Assembly: GCA_019639135.1 (NCBI GenBank)
Contig: JAHBSL010000001.1
Coordinates: forward strand, 248,001-312,000
Origin: Acidobacteriota bacterium
GTDB lineage: Bacteria; Acidobacteriota; Blastocatellia; Pyrinomonadales; Pyrinomonadaceae
Reading direction: 5' to 3'
Length of the DNA: 64,000 bases
The position numbers and the translations under genes were made by a program. Position 1 is the stretch's first letter. Every line of letters starts with the position of its first letter. Below the pieces are notes generated by a model. It saw only the letters and a program-made list of their open reading frames with translations. It did not search any database and was not told where the DNA came from. Shown one piece after another: positions 18,952 through 28,243 of the stretch.

Positions 18952-19161
18952 TGAATCAGTTACGAAATTGGCTTCTTACGAGTTCCGGATCACCAGTGTC
19001 TTCAGCGAAGACACTTATAATCGAAAAAAGGGATTGCCTAACAGTGTTTATCTGTGTAAAATAATGTTGGAATGTTCTTCACATTCTTCCTTTCCTACTA
19101 CTGGGCGTAAACTTCGTTTTCTTGCAAAAAGATAACCTCGCTTTTCCGGTTCCGGAGCCTT
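18952..19161. promoter_or_regulatory. divergent control region with 9-bp perfect hairpin
   Basis: This AT-rich 210-bp region separates the FHA/PBP operon (-) from the pilin operon (+). AGTGTCTTC and GAAGACACT form a perfect 9-bp inverted repeat with a 3-nt loop at 18995-19015, directly followed by TATAA. It is either a regulator site or a small stem in the leader of the minus operon. The pilin gene has GGAG 5-8 bp before its ATG. Confidence 0.5.
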
Positions 19162-19869
19162 ATGGAAACAAAAAATAAAAAAATATCGAGTGAAAGCGGA
19201 TTTTCGATGATAGAACTATTGACGGTTCTTGCCATCATTCTCATCCTCTCCGGCGTTTCGCTCTTTTATCTTACGGCACATCAGACCCTGTACAAACCGG
19301 ACGAACAGGCTCTTCTTATAACCGACCTCTTTCAAGAGGCACGGCAGAAGTCCCTTACGCAGAGAGAAACTCATCGGCTTGAGATCAATCGTACCCGTAA
19401 GACCGTTAGGCTGATCGATGAGAACACTCCGGCAACTGTTGACGACGATACCGTTATCCGTGAGATCAATCTGCTTGAGGATTCGGTCGTCACGGTTGGT
19501 GTCAAGCCCGGAAACATTGATATGAACCCGCCGGAACCTCTCCCGGTTCCGGACGCGGCCTTTCTTCCAAGCAATTACCCGACCAGCGTGGGCGACTCCG
19601 TAGCCACATTCAGGTTCATGGCAAACGGAACCGTAACCAACGGCGGTAATACTGCAACGGGCAATGGCGCCGTGGTGACGGGAGGAACCTTGCATATCTG
19701 GTCGCCGAACAAGGATGAACAGGCAAATGCCGACATTGCCCGCTCGATCACTGTTATCGGCTCGTCGGGTTCGGTCAGACTCTGGGAATACGATCGCAGC
19801 CTTTCGACGACAAACAAGTGGAAAGATTCAAGGCGCTCGGGCACCTATGGCGGCTTTACCGGAAACTAG
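19162..19869 (+). CDS. prepilin-like protein (FimT/GspH type)
   Basis: A 235-residue protein. The prepilin leader ends SESG, followed by FSMIELLTVLAIILILSGVS, with Phe+1 and Glu+5 as needed for prepilin peptidase cleavage and pilus assembly. The rest is a beta-rich globular domain with one long insertion rich in Pro and Gly, consistent with GspH/FimT minor pilins. It is first of four adjacent pilin-like genes with spacings of 30 bp, -1 bp and 31 bp. It is likely part of a minor-pilin priming or tip complex of a type IV pilus or a pseudopilus; no other pilus machinery is in the window. Confidence 0.85.
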   Translation: METKNKKISSESGFSMIELLTVLAIILILSGVSLFYLTAHQTLYKPDEQALLITDLFQEARQKSLTQRETHRLEINRTRKTVRLIDENTPATVDDDTVIREINLLEDSVVTVGVKPGNIDMNPPEPLPVPDAAFLPSNYPTSVGDSVATFRFMANGTVTNGGNTATGNGAVVTGGTLHIWSPNKDEQANADIARSITVIGSSGSVRLWEYDRSLSTTNKWKDSRRSGTYGGFTGN

Positions 19870-19899
19870 ACACCGGCGCGGATGAAACGCGGAGGAAAA

Positions 19900-20472
19900 A
19901 TGAAAGAACTAAAGACGCAAAAGGGTTTCTCTTACATCGATGTGATGATCGCCATTGTCATATTGATGGTTGGAATTCTCGCCATGCTTTCTGCCTTGAC
20001 GGCCAATCTGGCACGTGCGATGGAGTCGGAAAAGCGGGTTGTCGCAAAACAGATCGCCCTCTCAACCATTGAATCGATAATCTCGGCAAAGGAGATCCGC
20101 CGTACGGGCGTATTCGATGGCTGGGATTCGATACGAAACAGCGATGCTTTGCCGCCGGGCGGAGTCTTTCTGCCGGGTGCCAGGCCGATCCGTGAAGAAC
20201 TCGGATGGGATGGTGTGGCCGGCACGGTCGATGACGCATGTGATGGCGCCGGCCCTTGTGCGGTCGATGGCCGTCCGACGAATTCCAGCCCGGTCATCAA
20301 CGGATATTCTCGCACCATCGTCATCACCGATGTTGAAGATCCCGAGCGGCCTTCGCCAACCTATCCTATTACACGTCGGCGGATCGACGTTCATGTTGAC
20401 TATTTCGTCAATCAGGCAACCCGACGAGAGACGGTTTCGACGATCCTTACGCGATACGAGGTCACAGAATAA
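19900..20472 (+). CDS. prepilin-like protein (PilV type) with Asp at +5
   Basis: 190 residues. The ATG at 19900 is preferred because GGAGG lies just before it; the ATG at 19882 has none. The leader is short (MKELKTQKG), then FSYIDVMIAIVILMVGILAM. The fifth mature residue is Asp instead of the near-invariant Glu, a conservative but unusual change at the residue that neutralises the neighbouring pilin N-terminus. PilV-like features are the LARAMESEKRVVAKQ segment after the helix and a Cys pair (DACDGAGPC). Its stop overlaps the next ATG (TAATG). Confidence 0.83.
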   Translation: MKELKTQKGFSYIDVMIAIVILMVGILAMLSALTANLARAMESEKRVVAKQIALSTIESIISAKEIRRTGVFDGWDSIRNSDALPPGGVFLPGARPIREELGWDGVAGTVDDACDGAGPCAVDGRPTNSSPVINGYSRTIVITDVEDPERPSPTYPITRRRIDVHVDYFVNQATRRETVSTILTRYEVTE

Positions 20473-21617
20473 TGAGACGAATACATAGTTCAGTTAATAA
20501 TCTCGATCTCGCGGCGATGCGGAAACAGGAAGGCTTCAGCCTTCTTGAGCTTCTTATCGCCATGGTCATCTTTCTGATCATTACCGGGGCGATCTACGGT
20601 TTGATGGAGGTCGGGCGAATCGATAGGAACCGATCAAGTCGTCGGGCTGACATTCAAAAGAACGCACGTGTGGCGATCCACCTGATCGGACGAGACGCTC
20701 TGAATGCTGGGCTCAGCTTTCACCGGGCCGGAGCAGTAACTCCGGATGATTTCGTTTCTACGCTTCTTGAGGTGCCGCCTGACCTCGATGACGAACGCGA
20801 TCTCCTGACCTCGATCGTCGCCGGAAACAATATTTACCCAAACAATATCAATCCCGACAGCTCGGTAAGGACAGATTCGATCTCATTCGCATTCAGGGAC
20901 ATGGACTTCAATCCGGATACCGCTCTTCCTGCTGATCAGCAGGTCGGTCGCCTGGTGATGCTTCAGAACGTCACAAATCCATCGGGAAGCCCTGCCACCC
21001 CGAGAGTCCGGACGCTCGCTGCCAATGGTGCGGCCGTTGCCCGTCCATTCCATCTCTATCTGGTCGAATCCGATACGACGCAGGTGGCGATAATGGCCAC
21101 GAACATACAGGGAACGAATCAGATCGATGCCGCTCCCGGCGACCCGCTCGGGCTTAATCAGCCACTCAACGGAGCGGGAACTGACGGCAGCGTGCTCCGC
21201 CAGTGCGTTGACCAGAACGATGAGAACTGCACGACATACGTCGCTTCGATGAAGCGGTTCTTTCTCGTTCAGTATCGTGTAAATCCGGACGGAACGCTTG
21301 TCCGAAGAGTGTTTGGAAACAATGTCGGTGCAGCCGCAGCGGATCAGATCCAGGAGCAGCCATTGGCATATAACGTTCAGGATATGCAGATCGATTATGT
21401 GCTGAAAGATGGGACCGTTACCGCAACTCCGAATGCCGGTCCGGACGGGGTCGTTGGAACCGCGGATGACTTTACCGAAGGCTTCAATATGATACGTCAG
21501 ATCACTGTACGTATCTCCGTTCAGTCATCGGAAAACGATGAAAGAACGGGTCTCCCGGAAGTGCTGACGCTTTCGGCGACATTTGCCACCCGAAACATGG
21601 AATACGACGCCGGTTAG
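20472..21617 (+). CDS. prepilin-like protein (PilW type)
   Basis: A 381-residue protein. The leader ends RKQEG, then FSLLELLIAMVIFLIITGAIYG, with Glu+5 present. ADIQKNARVAIHLIGRDALNAG after the helix is typical of PilW. A Cys pair (CVDQNDENC) could form a disulfide in the globular domain. Two starts are possible: the ATG at 20472 coupled to the upstream stop, and the ATG at 20517, which gives a shorter leader. It is third of the four pilin-like genes. Confidence 0.85.
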   Translation: MRRIHSSVNNLDLAAMRKQEGFSLLELLIAMVIFLIITGAIYGLMEVGRIDRNRSSRRADIQKNARVAIHLIGRDALNAGLSFHRAGAVTPDDFVSTLLEVPPDLDDERDLLTSIVAGNNIYPNNINPDSSVRTDSISFAFRDMDFNPDTALPADQQVGRLVMLQNVTNPSGSPATPRVRTLAANGAAVARPFHLYLVESDTTQVAIMATNIQGTNQIDAAPGDPLGLNQPLNGAGTDGSVLRQCVDQNDENCTTYVASMKRFFLVQYRVNPDGTLVRRVFGNNVGAAAADQIQEQPLAYNVQDMQIDYVLKDGTVTATPNAGPDGVVGTADDFTEGFNMIRQITVRISVQSSENDERTGLPEVLTLSATFATRNMEYDAG

Positions 21618-21648
21618 TTGCCGGCCCTGATCGCGAATAGAGGTAACT

Positions 21649-24567
21649 ATGAGAATTTTCGTGTCAAAGAAATTTACAGCGTTGCGGGCCTTCACGGGTC
21701 GCGAGGACGGTTCGGCGATCGTCATCGCACTACTGGTGATGGTTTTATTGATGGGCTTTGTGGTACTCGCTATCTCCCGAACTAACAGCGAGACGATCTC
21801 CGCGGCGAATGACGCTGCGGAAACAAAGGCTTTTGACGCGAGCCATGCCAGCCTCGAGGTAATGACCCGAAACTTCAACAAGATCTTTGAGGTCAAGCTC
21901 AATCCCGACCCGGCCGACCTGGCGCACGTAGAGTCTCAAGCGCCTCCGGGGTTTGACGATTACGACTTCAGCGGCCAACGGATCGTCCGCACTGACGCGA
22001 CTCAGTCCGTGGTTATGACGGAAGGTCAGTTTCAGGGCCTTACGGCTCTTCGCGACGGCTGGCGGCTTGACGCACCGGCAATTCACGAGGCAACCGGCGT
22101 ACAGGTCACGCTCAGCCGACGCTTCTTCAACAACCGTATCCCTATCTTTCAGTTCGGTATCTTTTACGAAGACGACCTTGAATTCCATCCGGGTCCGCGT
22201 TTCGATTTCGGCGGCCGTGTCCATTCAAATGGCAGCATCTTCGTGGCCGCAAACACACTGCTCAACTTCTCTTCAAAAGTTACGGCACACGAACATATTT
22301 TCACTGATGTTCAGAAGAACGGTTTTCCGTGGAGCAACTGGGGCGACCAGGTCTATATCAAGGACGCTTCGGGTGTTTTTCGTCGATTGTTTTCAAGCGA
22401 GGGTTCGGTGCTGCAATCAGTTCCGAACGGCACGCCCGTAACGAACAGCCCGCTTCCGACCACATACCGCAATGCAAACTGGGAAACTGTTCAGGCCCGC
22501 TTTCAGGGCAACCTTTTGGCATATCAGAAAACCCTTGAACTTCCGATCAAGCTCAATGCAAATATCAACGGGAACACGGTATCGCTCCGCGAGATCGTAA
22601 AGCGAACGAAATCTATTGGTGACGTTTGGAACGACGGAACCGGGACGGATACATCTCCAAATATCGTCGCCGTCAACAACTCGACCAAGGACGACCTCGT
22701 AACCGCGAGCGAACGCTATGCAAACAAGACCGGCATCAGGATCCACCTGGCAGACAGCAAAGAAAAGCTTCCGGGCTGTGCCACAAGCAGCGGAGCGGCA
22801 GTTACGACACCGTGCGGGGTAAGGCTCGATGGCTCCGCCCTTGGGGACGGCTCGAACCCGGCTGTCGGCCAGGCTCGCGGATATCAACCGCTTCCAATGA
22901 CAGGGCCGACTTATTCGACAACCCGACTTAACGGCGAGCGGTTTCACATACCCGGCCGCGAGGTTTGGATCAAGATCGACACCGTGGCCTATGACCCCAC
23001 AACGCAGACCCACGGAACAAATGACATCACTGCGGACATACTCGCCCTCGGCGTCACCGAACAGGCTCCCGCTGGACTTCTGCGCGACGGTTATACAACC
23101 GGCAGCGACGGTACCGATGGACGAGCGATCGTGAAACTCCAACGGTTCGTACTGGACGGAGTAGCTATCAACAATTCGCACGGTCTTTCAGCACCGAACA
23201 ACTACATCTACGTTTCGGGTTCGAATAACTATGTCCTAGCGGCCCGGGTTTCGAATTTACCCGCCGCCAATACATGTGCGACAGCAACTCGAACGCTTCG
23301 CAATGGCGGGCTTTTTACGACAAATGGGCATGGTTTCGATGCGACCGCCCGAACGAATGAAGCTGCTCATATGAAGACCGCGAACGTTTCGGATGGAACA
23401 GGAACTTACGGCTGTATGGTTCCGTTCCCGATCAAGATGTTCGATACACGTGAGGGGCTTTTCAATGATACCAATTCGGTTTTCAACCCCACCGCGGCCG
23501 GAAACTATGGTTCTGCAAAGGTGCCCTGGGCCGGCGTTATGAGCATCGTTGATATCGATGTGAACAATCTGCGCCGATTCCTGAGAGGCGATTTCGACGG
23601 CGGTGTAGGCGTACCGGGGCTGCCGGCTACATCTCCTTTCGCAGTCGCAAACGGTCGCCCGCTTCGCTCGACCGACATACCGAATGCGAACGGCTGGGTT
23701 CTCTACTTCTCTGACCGCCGAGGCGACTTTGACTTCGACGGCGAATACGACATGGAAGATATCTTCGGAAACACCGATGGTATCTTGCAGCCAGGCGAGG
23801 ATGTGAACTTCAACGGGGTTCTTGATCGGGCAGGCCTGACAACCGGCGAGGCGATCGGTTACACCGGATCATCTGCTTCCGAATCGGCCGACATTGCGGC
23901 GGTTTTTGACCATAAATTCTACCGACGCGGCCTTCGACTGATCAACGGTACCCAATTGCCGGGAATTTACGACAGCGCGTCTCCGAACAACACCCGAGGC
24001 TTTACCGTTGCTTCGGAGAACGCTGTGTATGTGAAGGGTAATTACAACGCGACCGGTGTCGCGTCTTACGGGACGCCGACACCTGCAAGCGACTACCTGC
24101 CGCAGAATACCTCGCTGCATATACCCGCATCGATCGCCGCAGACGCGGTGATGATACTCTCAAACGCATGGTCCGACGCGCGGAGCTTCAGATATCCGTT
24201 TTCAAGGGGGAACCGTAGCGCGAGCGAGACGACCGTTCGTTTTGCAATGCTGACCGGAGATGCACTTTCGAGCCTGAACGGCACACCGAACCAAGGCGGC
24301 GGCGACCCACGGATGAGCGGCGGCGTCCACAACTTCAAGCGGTTTCTTGAGGATTGGGGCGGTACTCGTCTCAACTATAGCGGTTCGTTGATCAACTTGT
24401 TCAATGCCGCTAACAATAATGGCGCATTCAAGTGCTGCGATAAGGTGTATGGCCCGCCGAATCGTAACTGGGTCTTCGACACGACGTTCCTTAATGCGGA
24501 TCGAATTCCGCCGGGAACACCATTCTTCCAGTCGATCCAGATAACCGGATTCGAACGGAGAAACTAG
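21649..24567 (+). CDS. giant PilX-like minor pilin, 972 residues
   Basis: The N-terminus (REDGSAIVIALLVMVLLMGFVVLAISR, then NDAAETKAFDASHASLE) matches the PilX_N pattern: Gly before cleavage, no Glu+5, and an Asn/Ala-rich helix. PilX is normally under 200 residues; this protein continues for about 900 residues of beta-rich sequence. Near 690-727 is an acidic stretch (DFDFDGEYDMED...GEDVNFNGVLD) that looks like one or two calcium loops. With no PilY1 gene nearby, it may combine the PilX and tip-adhesin roles. SD-like GAGGT precedes the ATG. It is last in the operon and is followed by a strong terminator. Confidence 0.8.
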   Translation: MRIFVSKKFTALRAFTGREDGSAIVIALLVMVLLMGFVVLAISRTNSETISAANDAAETKAFDASHASLEVMTRNFNKIFEVKLNPDPADLAHVESQAPPGFDDYDFSGQRIVRTDATQSVVMTEGQFQGLTALRDGWRLDAPAIHEATGVQVTLSRRFFNNRIPIFQFGIFYEDDLEFHPGPRFDFGGRVHSNGSIFVAANTLLNFSSKVTAHEHIFTDVQKNGFPWSNWGDQVYIKDASGVFRRLFSSEGSVLQSVPNGTPVTNSPLPTTYRNANWETVQARFQGNLLAYQKTLELPIKLNANINGNTVSLREIVKRTKSIGDVWNDGTGTDTSPNIVAVNNSTKDDLVTASERYANKTGIRIHLADSKEKLPGCATSSGAAVTTPCGVRLDGSALGDGSNPAVGQARGYQPLPMTGPTYSTTRLNGERFHIPGREVWIKIDTVAYDPTTQTHGTNDITADILALGVTEQAPAGLLRDGYTTGSDGTDGRAIVKLQRFVLDGVAINNSHGLSAPNNYIYVSGSNNYVLAARVSNLPAANTCATATRTLRNGGLFTTNGHGFDATARTNEAAHMKTANVSDGTGTYGCMVPFPIKMFDTREGLFNDTNSVFNPTAAGNYGSAKVPWAGVMSIVDIDVNNLRRFLRGDFDGGVGVPGLPATSPFAVANGRPLRSTDIPNANGWVLYFSDRRGDFDFDGEYDMEDIFGNTDGILQPGEDVNFNGVLDRAGLTTGEAIGYTGSSASESADIAAVFDHKFYRRGLRLINGTQLPGIYDSASPNNTRGFTVASENAVYVKGNYNATGVASYGTPTPASDYLPQNTSLHIPASIAADAVMILSNAWSDARSFRYPFSRGNRSASETTVRFAMLTGDALSSLNGTPNQGGGDPRMSGGVHNFKRFLEDWGGTRLNYSGSLINLFNAANNNGAFKCCDKVYGPPNRNWVFDTTFLNADRIPPGTPFFQSIQITGFERRN

Positions 24568-24595
24568 GCACGAGTGCCTGGGCCACCAGTCGAAG

Positions 24596-24627
24596 AACGG
24601 CGGTTCCGCAAGGGAGCCGCCGTTTTT
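24596..24627 (+). terminator. intrinsic terminator of the pilin operon
   Basis: AACGGCGG pairs with CCGCCGTT, extended inwards by further pairs around a GCAAG loop, and runs into T5. It starts 29 bp after the stop of the PilX-like gene. Confidence 0.88.
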
Positions 24628-24726
24628 CGTTCTAGATTGGAAGCGAACTTTGAGCTTATAATATCGTAATTTTATTACAGCCGGGGTATTCGTCTTTCAC
24701 ATCTAAGCGGCTTGGCCCCGGAGAAG

Positions 24727-26253
24727 ATGTCGGAACTCAGACTTGTAAATTCAAGGCTCGATAAACGCTACGAGATCACCGAACGGCTCGGCCGCGGCAG
24801 CTATGCCGAGATCTTTCTGGCTACGGATACGATCGCAGCCCCGAATTCTCCGCACCGGCAAGTGGTCATCAAGGTACTCAACGTCTTTCTTCAAGACGAC
24901 GTAGATGACGACCTTGAGCGGACATTGGTCGAAAATTTTCAGAACGAAGCGATTGCTCTGGACCGAGTGCGACACCCGAACATCATCAGCCGCCTTGGGC
25001 ACGGCACCGCCCGCGACCTCGACGGTCGTATGTTTCACTATCTGGTGCTCGAATATATGCCCGGCGGCGATCTGCATAAGGTTTGCCGCGAGCGGACGCT
25101 CGGGCTCGAAGAAGCGATCGGCTACCTCGAACAGGTCTCGGCGGGCCTGCGGCATGCCCATTCGAAGGGCGTCATACATCGCGATATCAAGCCGCAAAAC
25201 TTGCTGCTGAGCGGCGATCGCAAGGTGGTCAAGATCGCAGATTTCGGCGTCGCCCGCGTCCATGCGACCGATGCCCCGATAACCCGCGTCGGGACGAATA
25301 TTTACGCGCCGCCCGAGCACAGCCCCTTCTTTGCAGGCAAGGAAGGTAACCGGCCGGCGTCAAGCCTGACTCCCGCGGCGGACGTTTATTCGCTGGCTAA
25401 GACCTTTTACACGCTCGTGACCGGCGAGGCCCCGCGGTTTTATGCGAACGAGCCGATAACCGATCTGCCGATGCAGGTCAGGAACGAACCGTGGGCCGCA
25501 GAGCTGAAACGAGTGCTTCGCCGTGCGACAGATGACGACCTCGAGCTTCGGCATCAGAGCGTAGATGAACTTTGGTCCGATCTTGAGCCGGTTAGGCGTT
25601 TGGTTGCGGGCGGCGAGACCGAGACCCGTGTCCGACCGAAGCTGCACACGATACCGCAGCCGCAGATCGCCCTCGGATATTCTCCGAATGCCCCGACGAA
25701 GCCCGATTTTGATACCACTCGTGACCTCCGCAAGCGAATGCCGCTGATGCCCGAACGCAGGGCAACGGCGGCCGTCGCCGAGCAGCCGCTGATCGAAGAG
25801 CCAATCGCGAACGGCAACGGCGGCCCGCTAAACGTATCCAGCGACCGGTTTTCCGTCGATCTCGATGCTCCGCCGCCGCTCGGTGAATTTTCAGCGAAAA
25901 GGCGGGCACGAAGCCTCCGCAAGGGCGTGCTGATCACGGTGGTTTTGCTGCTCTTCGGCGGCGGGCTTTACGGAACGAGCGTTTACTTGCAAGGGCTTGG
26001 GCTGATACCCTCGTTCCAGAATCCGTTGACCTCGGTTCCGGTAGGCGTTACGAATACGGACGTAAATCTTCGTCAAGGGCCGAGTGCGAACACGCCGATC
26101 ATCGGACTTGTGACCCGAGGTTCCGAGGTTCGCGTTTTGAAACGAGAGAACAATTGGTATCAGGTCGAGATCGTTAAACAAGGCAGGGAAAGGCAGGGCG
26201 AACTTGCTGCCGGTAAGGGTTGGATGAACGGCCGGTTCGTGGACGTAAAATAA
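24727..26253 (+). CDS. transmembrane Ser/Thr kinase with external SH3 domain
   Basis: 508 residues from the ATG at 24727 (GGAG just upstream; the TTG at 24712 is weaker). The kinase domain (about 17-290) has LGRGSYAEIF, VVIK, HRDIKPQN, DFGVARV and PPEHSPF. A Pro-rich linker leads to one membrane helix near 405-425 (GVLITVVLLLFGGGLYG). Outside lies a bacterial SH3 domain (DVNLRQGPSANTPIIGLVTRG...NNWYQVEI...GWMNGRFV). SH3b domains commonly bind cell-wall peptides, so this could be a wall sensor comparable to PASTA kinases; that role is inferred. The DUF3662/FHA gene starts 19 bp downstream and is its probable partner. Confidence 0.9.
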   Translation: MSELRLVNSRLDKRYEITERLGRGSYAEIFLATDTIAAPNSPHRQVVIKVLNVFLQDDVDDDLERTLVENFQNEAIALDRVRHPNIISRLGHGTARDLDGRMFHYLVLEYMPGGDLHKVCRERTLGLEEAIGYLEQVSAGLRHAHSKGVIHRDIKPQNLLLSGDRKVVKIADFGVARVHATDAPITRVGTNIYAPPEHSPFFAGKEGNRPASSLTPAADVYSLAKTFYTLVTGEAPRFYANEPITDLPMQVRNEPWAAELKRVLRRATDDDLELRHQSVDELWSDLEPVRRLVAGGETETRVRPKLHTIPQPQIALGYSPNAPTKPDFDTTRDLRKRMPLMPERRATAAVAEQPLIEEPIANGNGGPLNVSSDRFSVDLDAPPPLGEFSAKRRARSLRKGVLITVVLLLFGGGLYGTSVYLQGLGLIPSFQNPLTSVPVGVTNTDVNLRQGPSANTPIIGLVTRGSEVRVLKRENNWYQVEIVKQGRERQGELAAGKGWMNGRFVDVK

Positions 26254-26272
26254 AGGAAAACGAGGTAAGAGC

Positions 26273-27226
26273 TTGGGAGTACTCGAAAAAGTCAGACGTT
26301 GGATCGACGGCGAAACCGCCGAACTCGTGCTCGAAGAAGCGGCCCGCAACGCGCAGGTAAAGCCGCGGAGCGAGGCCGAGGAATTTGTCGTTACGATCGC
26401 CCGCGAGATCGAGGCGATCATTCAGCGTGAAATGCTGCCGCTGCCGCAGGGAACGACGATAATCCCGACCGAATATAACGTCTTCCTCAGCGAAGCCGAC
26501 GACAAGGAGTGGCACGGCATCAAGCGCCGCGGGCTTGAGCAAGGCCTCTATCACATTCTCGCTGAACGTGCCCGCGAGATCGCCGGAAAGAAAAAGCTCG
26601 AGACCCGTTCGTTCGTTATCCAACTGCGGGTTGATGGCACGCTTGAAAAGGGAAAGGTCCGCGTAATGCATAGCTGGGAAGATTCCGAATCTTCCAAGAC
26701 CGGCGTGCTTAAACGCCCGCAGGCTCTAAATACTAACCCGTCGCTTGGCCAGATGCCGGCACGGCCTTCCGCTCCGCCGCAGCAACCGCCCGCACCGGCC
26801 TATGTCCCGCCAAAGCCGGTAGGAGCTCCGCCGCCTTCGCCTGCGAAAATGCCGCCAATCGTTCGCTCAGAAGAGGGCGAGGTGATGACCAGCGTCCGCC
26901 CGCGTGCGACCGAGCTTTATAAGCTTGAGATCTGGCGTGGCGGCGTTCGGCAAAGTGTTCTGCCGATCTTCAGTCCGGAGGTGACCGTCGGGCGCGGTTC
27001 GCGGTCGCGGCCGGTCGATGTGGCTTTGCCAGGCGATGTCGAGATCAGCCGCCAGCATCTTAAGATCGCGACCGACGGTCAGGGTAAGTATTGGGCTGTC
27101 AATCTTGGAAAGAATCCGGCGTCGATCGGCGGGTTCGAATTGCCCGAGGGCCAGCGTGTCCCGCTGACGCCCGGAACCAACCTCGTCGTTTGCAGTTATG
27201 TTTTGCGAGTTCAACCGAAAGATTAA
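26273..27226 (+). CDS. DUF3662/FHA-domain protein, second copy
   Basis: A 317-residue protein. The start is a TTG with GAGGT 6 bp upstream; no ATG fits. The N-terminal 130 residues are DUF3662-like (EEFVVTIAREIEAI...EYNVFLSEAD). A Pro-rich linker follows, then a C-terminal FHA-like domain (VTVGRGSRSRPVDVALPGDVEISRQHLKI). The usual GSTNGT loop is replaced by GKNPASIGG, so phosphothreonine binding may be altered. It is paralogous in layout to the FhaA-like gene at 18049-18951. It sits directly behind a membrane kinase and shares a palindromic TTAA stop with the convergent DUF402 gene. Confidence 0.85.
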   Translation: MGVLEKVRRWIDGETAELVLEEAARNAQVKPRSEAEEFVVTIAREIEAIIQREMLPLPQGTTIIPTEYNVFLSEADDKEWHGIKRRGLEQGLYHILAERAREIAGKKKLETRSFVIQLRVDGTLEKGKVRVMHSWEDSESSKTGVLKRPQALNTNPSLGQMPARPSAPPQQPPAPAYVPPKPVGAPPPSPAKMPPIVRSEEGEVMTSVRPRATELYKLEIWRGGVRQSVLPIFSPEVTVGRGSRSRPVDVALPGDVEISRQHLKIATDGQGKYWAVNLGKNPASIGGFELPEGQRVPLTPGTNLVVCSYVLRVQPKD

Positions 27227-27720
27227 AGTAAAACCTGAGATGTGCTAAACGGATATTCTCTCAACTCTATATGTGACAGCAGTTTAGCAAGCCCTTCCTC
27301 GGCAATTACTTTCATATTTCCATTGGGTAGATGCTGTCGCGCACTAGCCTCGAGTTCGTCGCAATCAAGGATGACCGGGGCCTCACTCGGCCAGATCAAG
27401 ACATCCAATTCAAGATCGACAAAACTTAAAGTGTTTCCTGAGAGTTCGGGGGGTAAAGAGACGTTGCAGTACCAGTTGCGGAACCTTCCGTTCGGCTCGG
27501 TAAAGGCAAAGATGTTGTACGGACGGTCAAGCCAGAAATACTCTACCGAGACGGTGCCTTTCTCGACCAGACCGAGAGTTTTGTGCTCGACATCTCGCTC
27601 GAATATGCCTTTAAGTTCGATGAGTTCGCCCTCGGCTTTGATAAGTTCACAAAACCACTTTCGCCTGATGCTTCGATCCCATTCCAGGGAGACGACCTCG
27701 ATCGTATCTCCCGGCTTCAT
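27223..27720 (-). CDS. DUF402-family protein
   Basis: 165 residues from the ATG at 27720, which overlaps the UspA stop by 4 bp (ATGA); the longer frame lies inside uspA and is not used. The core YCNVSLPPELSG...FVDLELDVLIWPSEAPVILDCDELE is the DUF402 signature. This fold holds a metal in the Streptomyces FomD and staphylococcal Ntdp nucleoside-diphosphatases. A hydrolase acting on a nucleotide or cytidylylated substrate is possible, but the substrate is unknown. Confidence 0.78.
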   Translation of the reverse strand: MKPGDTIEVVSLEWDRSIRRKWFCELIKAEGELIELKGIFERDVEHKTLGLVEKGTVSVEYFWLDRPYNIFAFTEPNGRFRNWYCNVSLPPELSGNTLSFVDLELDVLIWPSEAPVILDCDELEASARQHLPNGNMKVIAEEGLAKLLSHIELREYPFSTSQVLL

Positions 27721-28169
27721 TTTTTTGAGGGCGGGCGAACGACCATCACCGAGCACGGGGCATGATGAACGACCGACTGTGAAACTGAGCCTAGGAGCAG
27801 CCGCTCCCAGCGGCTGTATCCGTGTGAGCCGACGACGATCAGGTCCGAGCCCCATTCTTCCGCCGTTTCAACTATTCGGCTTTCCGGCGAACCGAAGAGA
27901 ACATCGCTCGTGACGGTCAGGTTCTTGCAGATGCCCTCAAGCCGTTCGCAGGTCTCCGAAAGCACCTTTTCAGCGTGTTCGCGGGCGGTCTTTTCCATCT
28001 CGGTCGTATCGGGAAGGTAACCGCCGTAGATGTCGATGGCCATCGGCACTGCCATATCGACGACGCTGACGATCTTCATCTCATCGCCTGACTTGAACGA
28101 AAAATTCTTGAGCATGTCGATCGCCGCTTCGCTTTGTGCGGAACCGTCGGTCGCTAAAAGTATCTTCAT
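27717..28169 (-). CDS. universal stress protein, UspA family
   Basis: A 150-residue, single Usp domain. It begins MKILLATDGSAQSEAAID and ends with the ATP-binding loop VVGSHGYSRWERLLLGSVSQSVVHHAPCSVMVV (G-2x-G-9x-GS pattern). It is likely an ATP-binding cytoplasmic stress protein, translationally coupled to the DUF402 gene. Confidence 0.92.
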   Translation of the reverse strand: MKILLATDGSAQSEAAIDMLKNFSFKSGDEMKIVSVVDMAVPMAIDIYGGYLPDTTEMEKTAREHAEKVLSETCERLEGICKNLTVTSDVLFGSPESRIVETAEEWGSDLIVVGSHGYSRWERLLLGSVSQSVVHHAPCSVMVVRPPSKK

Positions 28170-28243
28170 CGCTTTTCCTCCGTGGGTCGCGGATCCTGCA
28201 GGTCTAGGGGAATTCTATACCGAATCGCCGCGGCAATCCAGAC

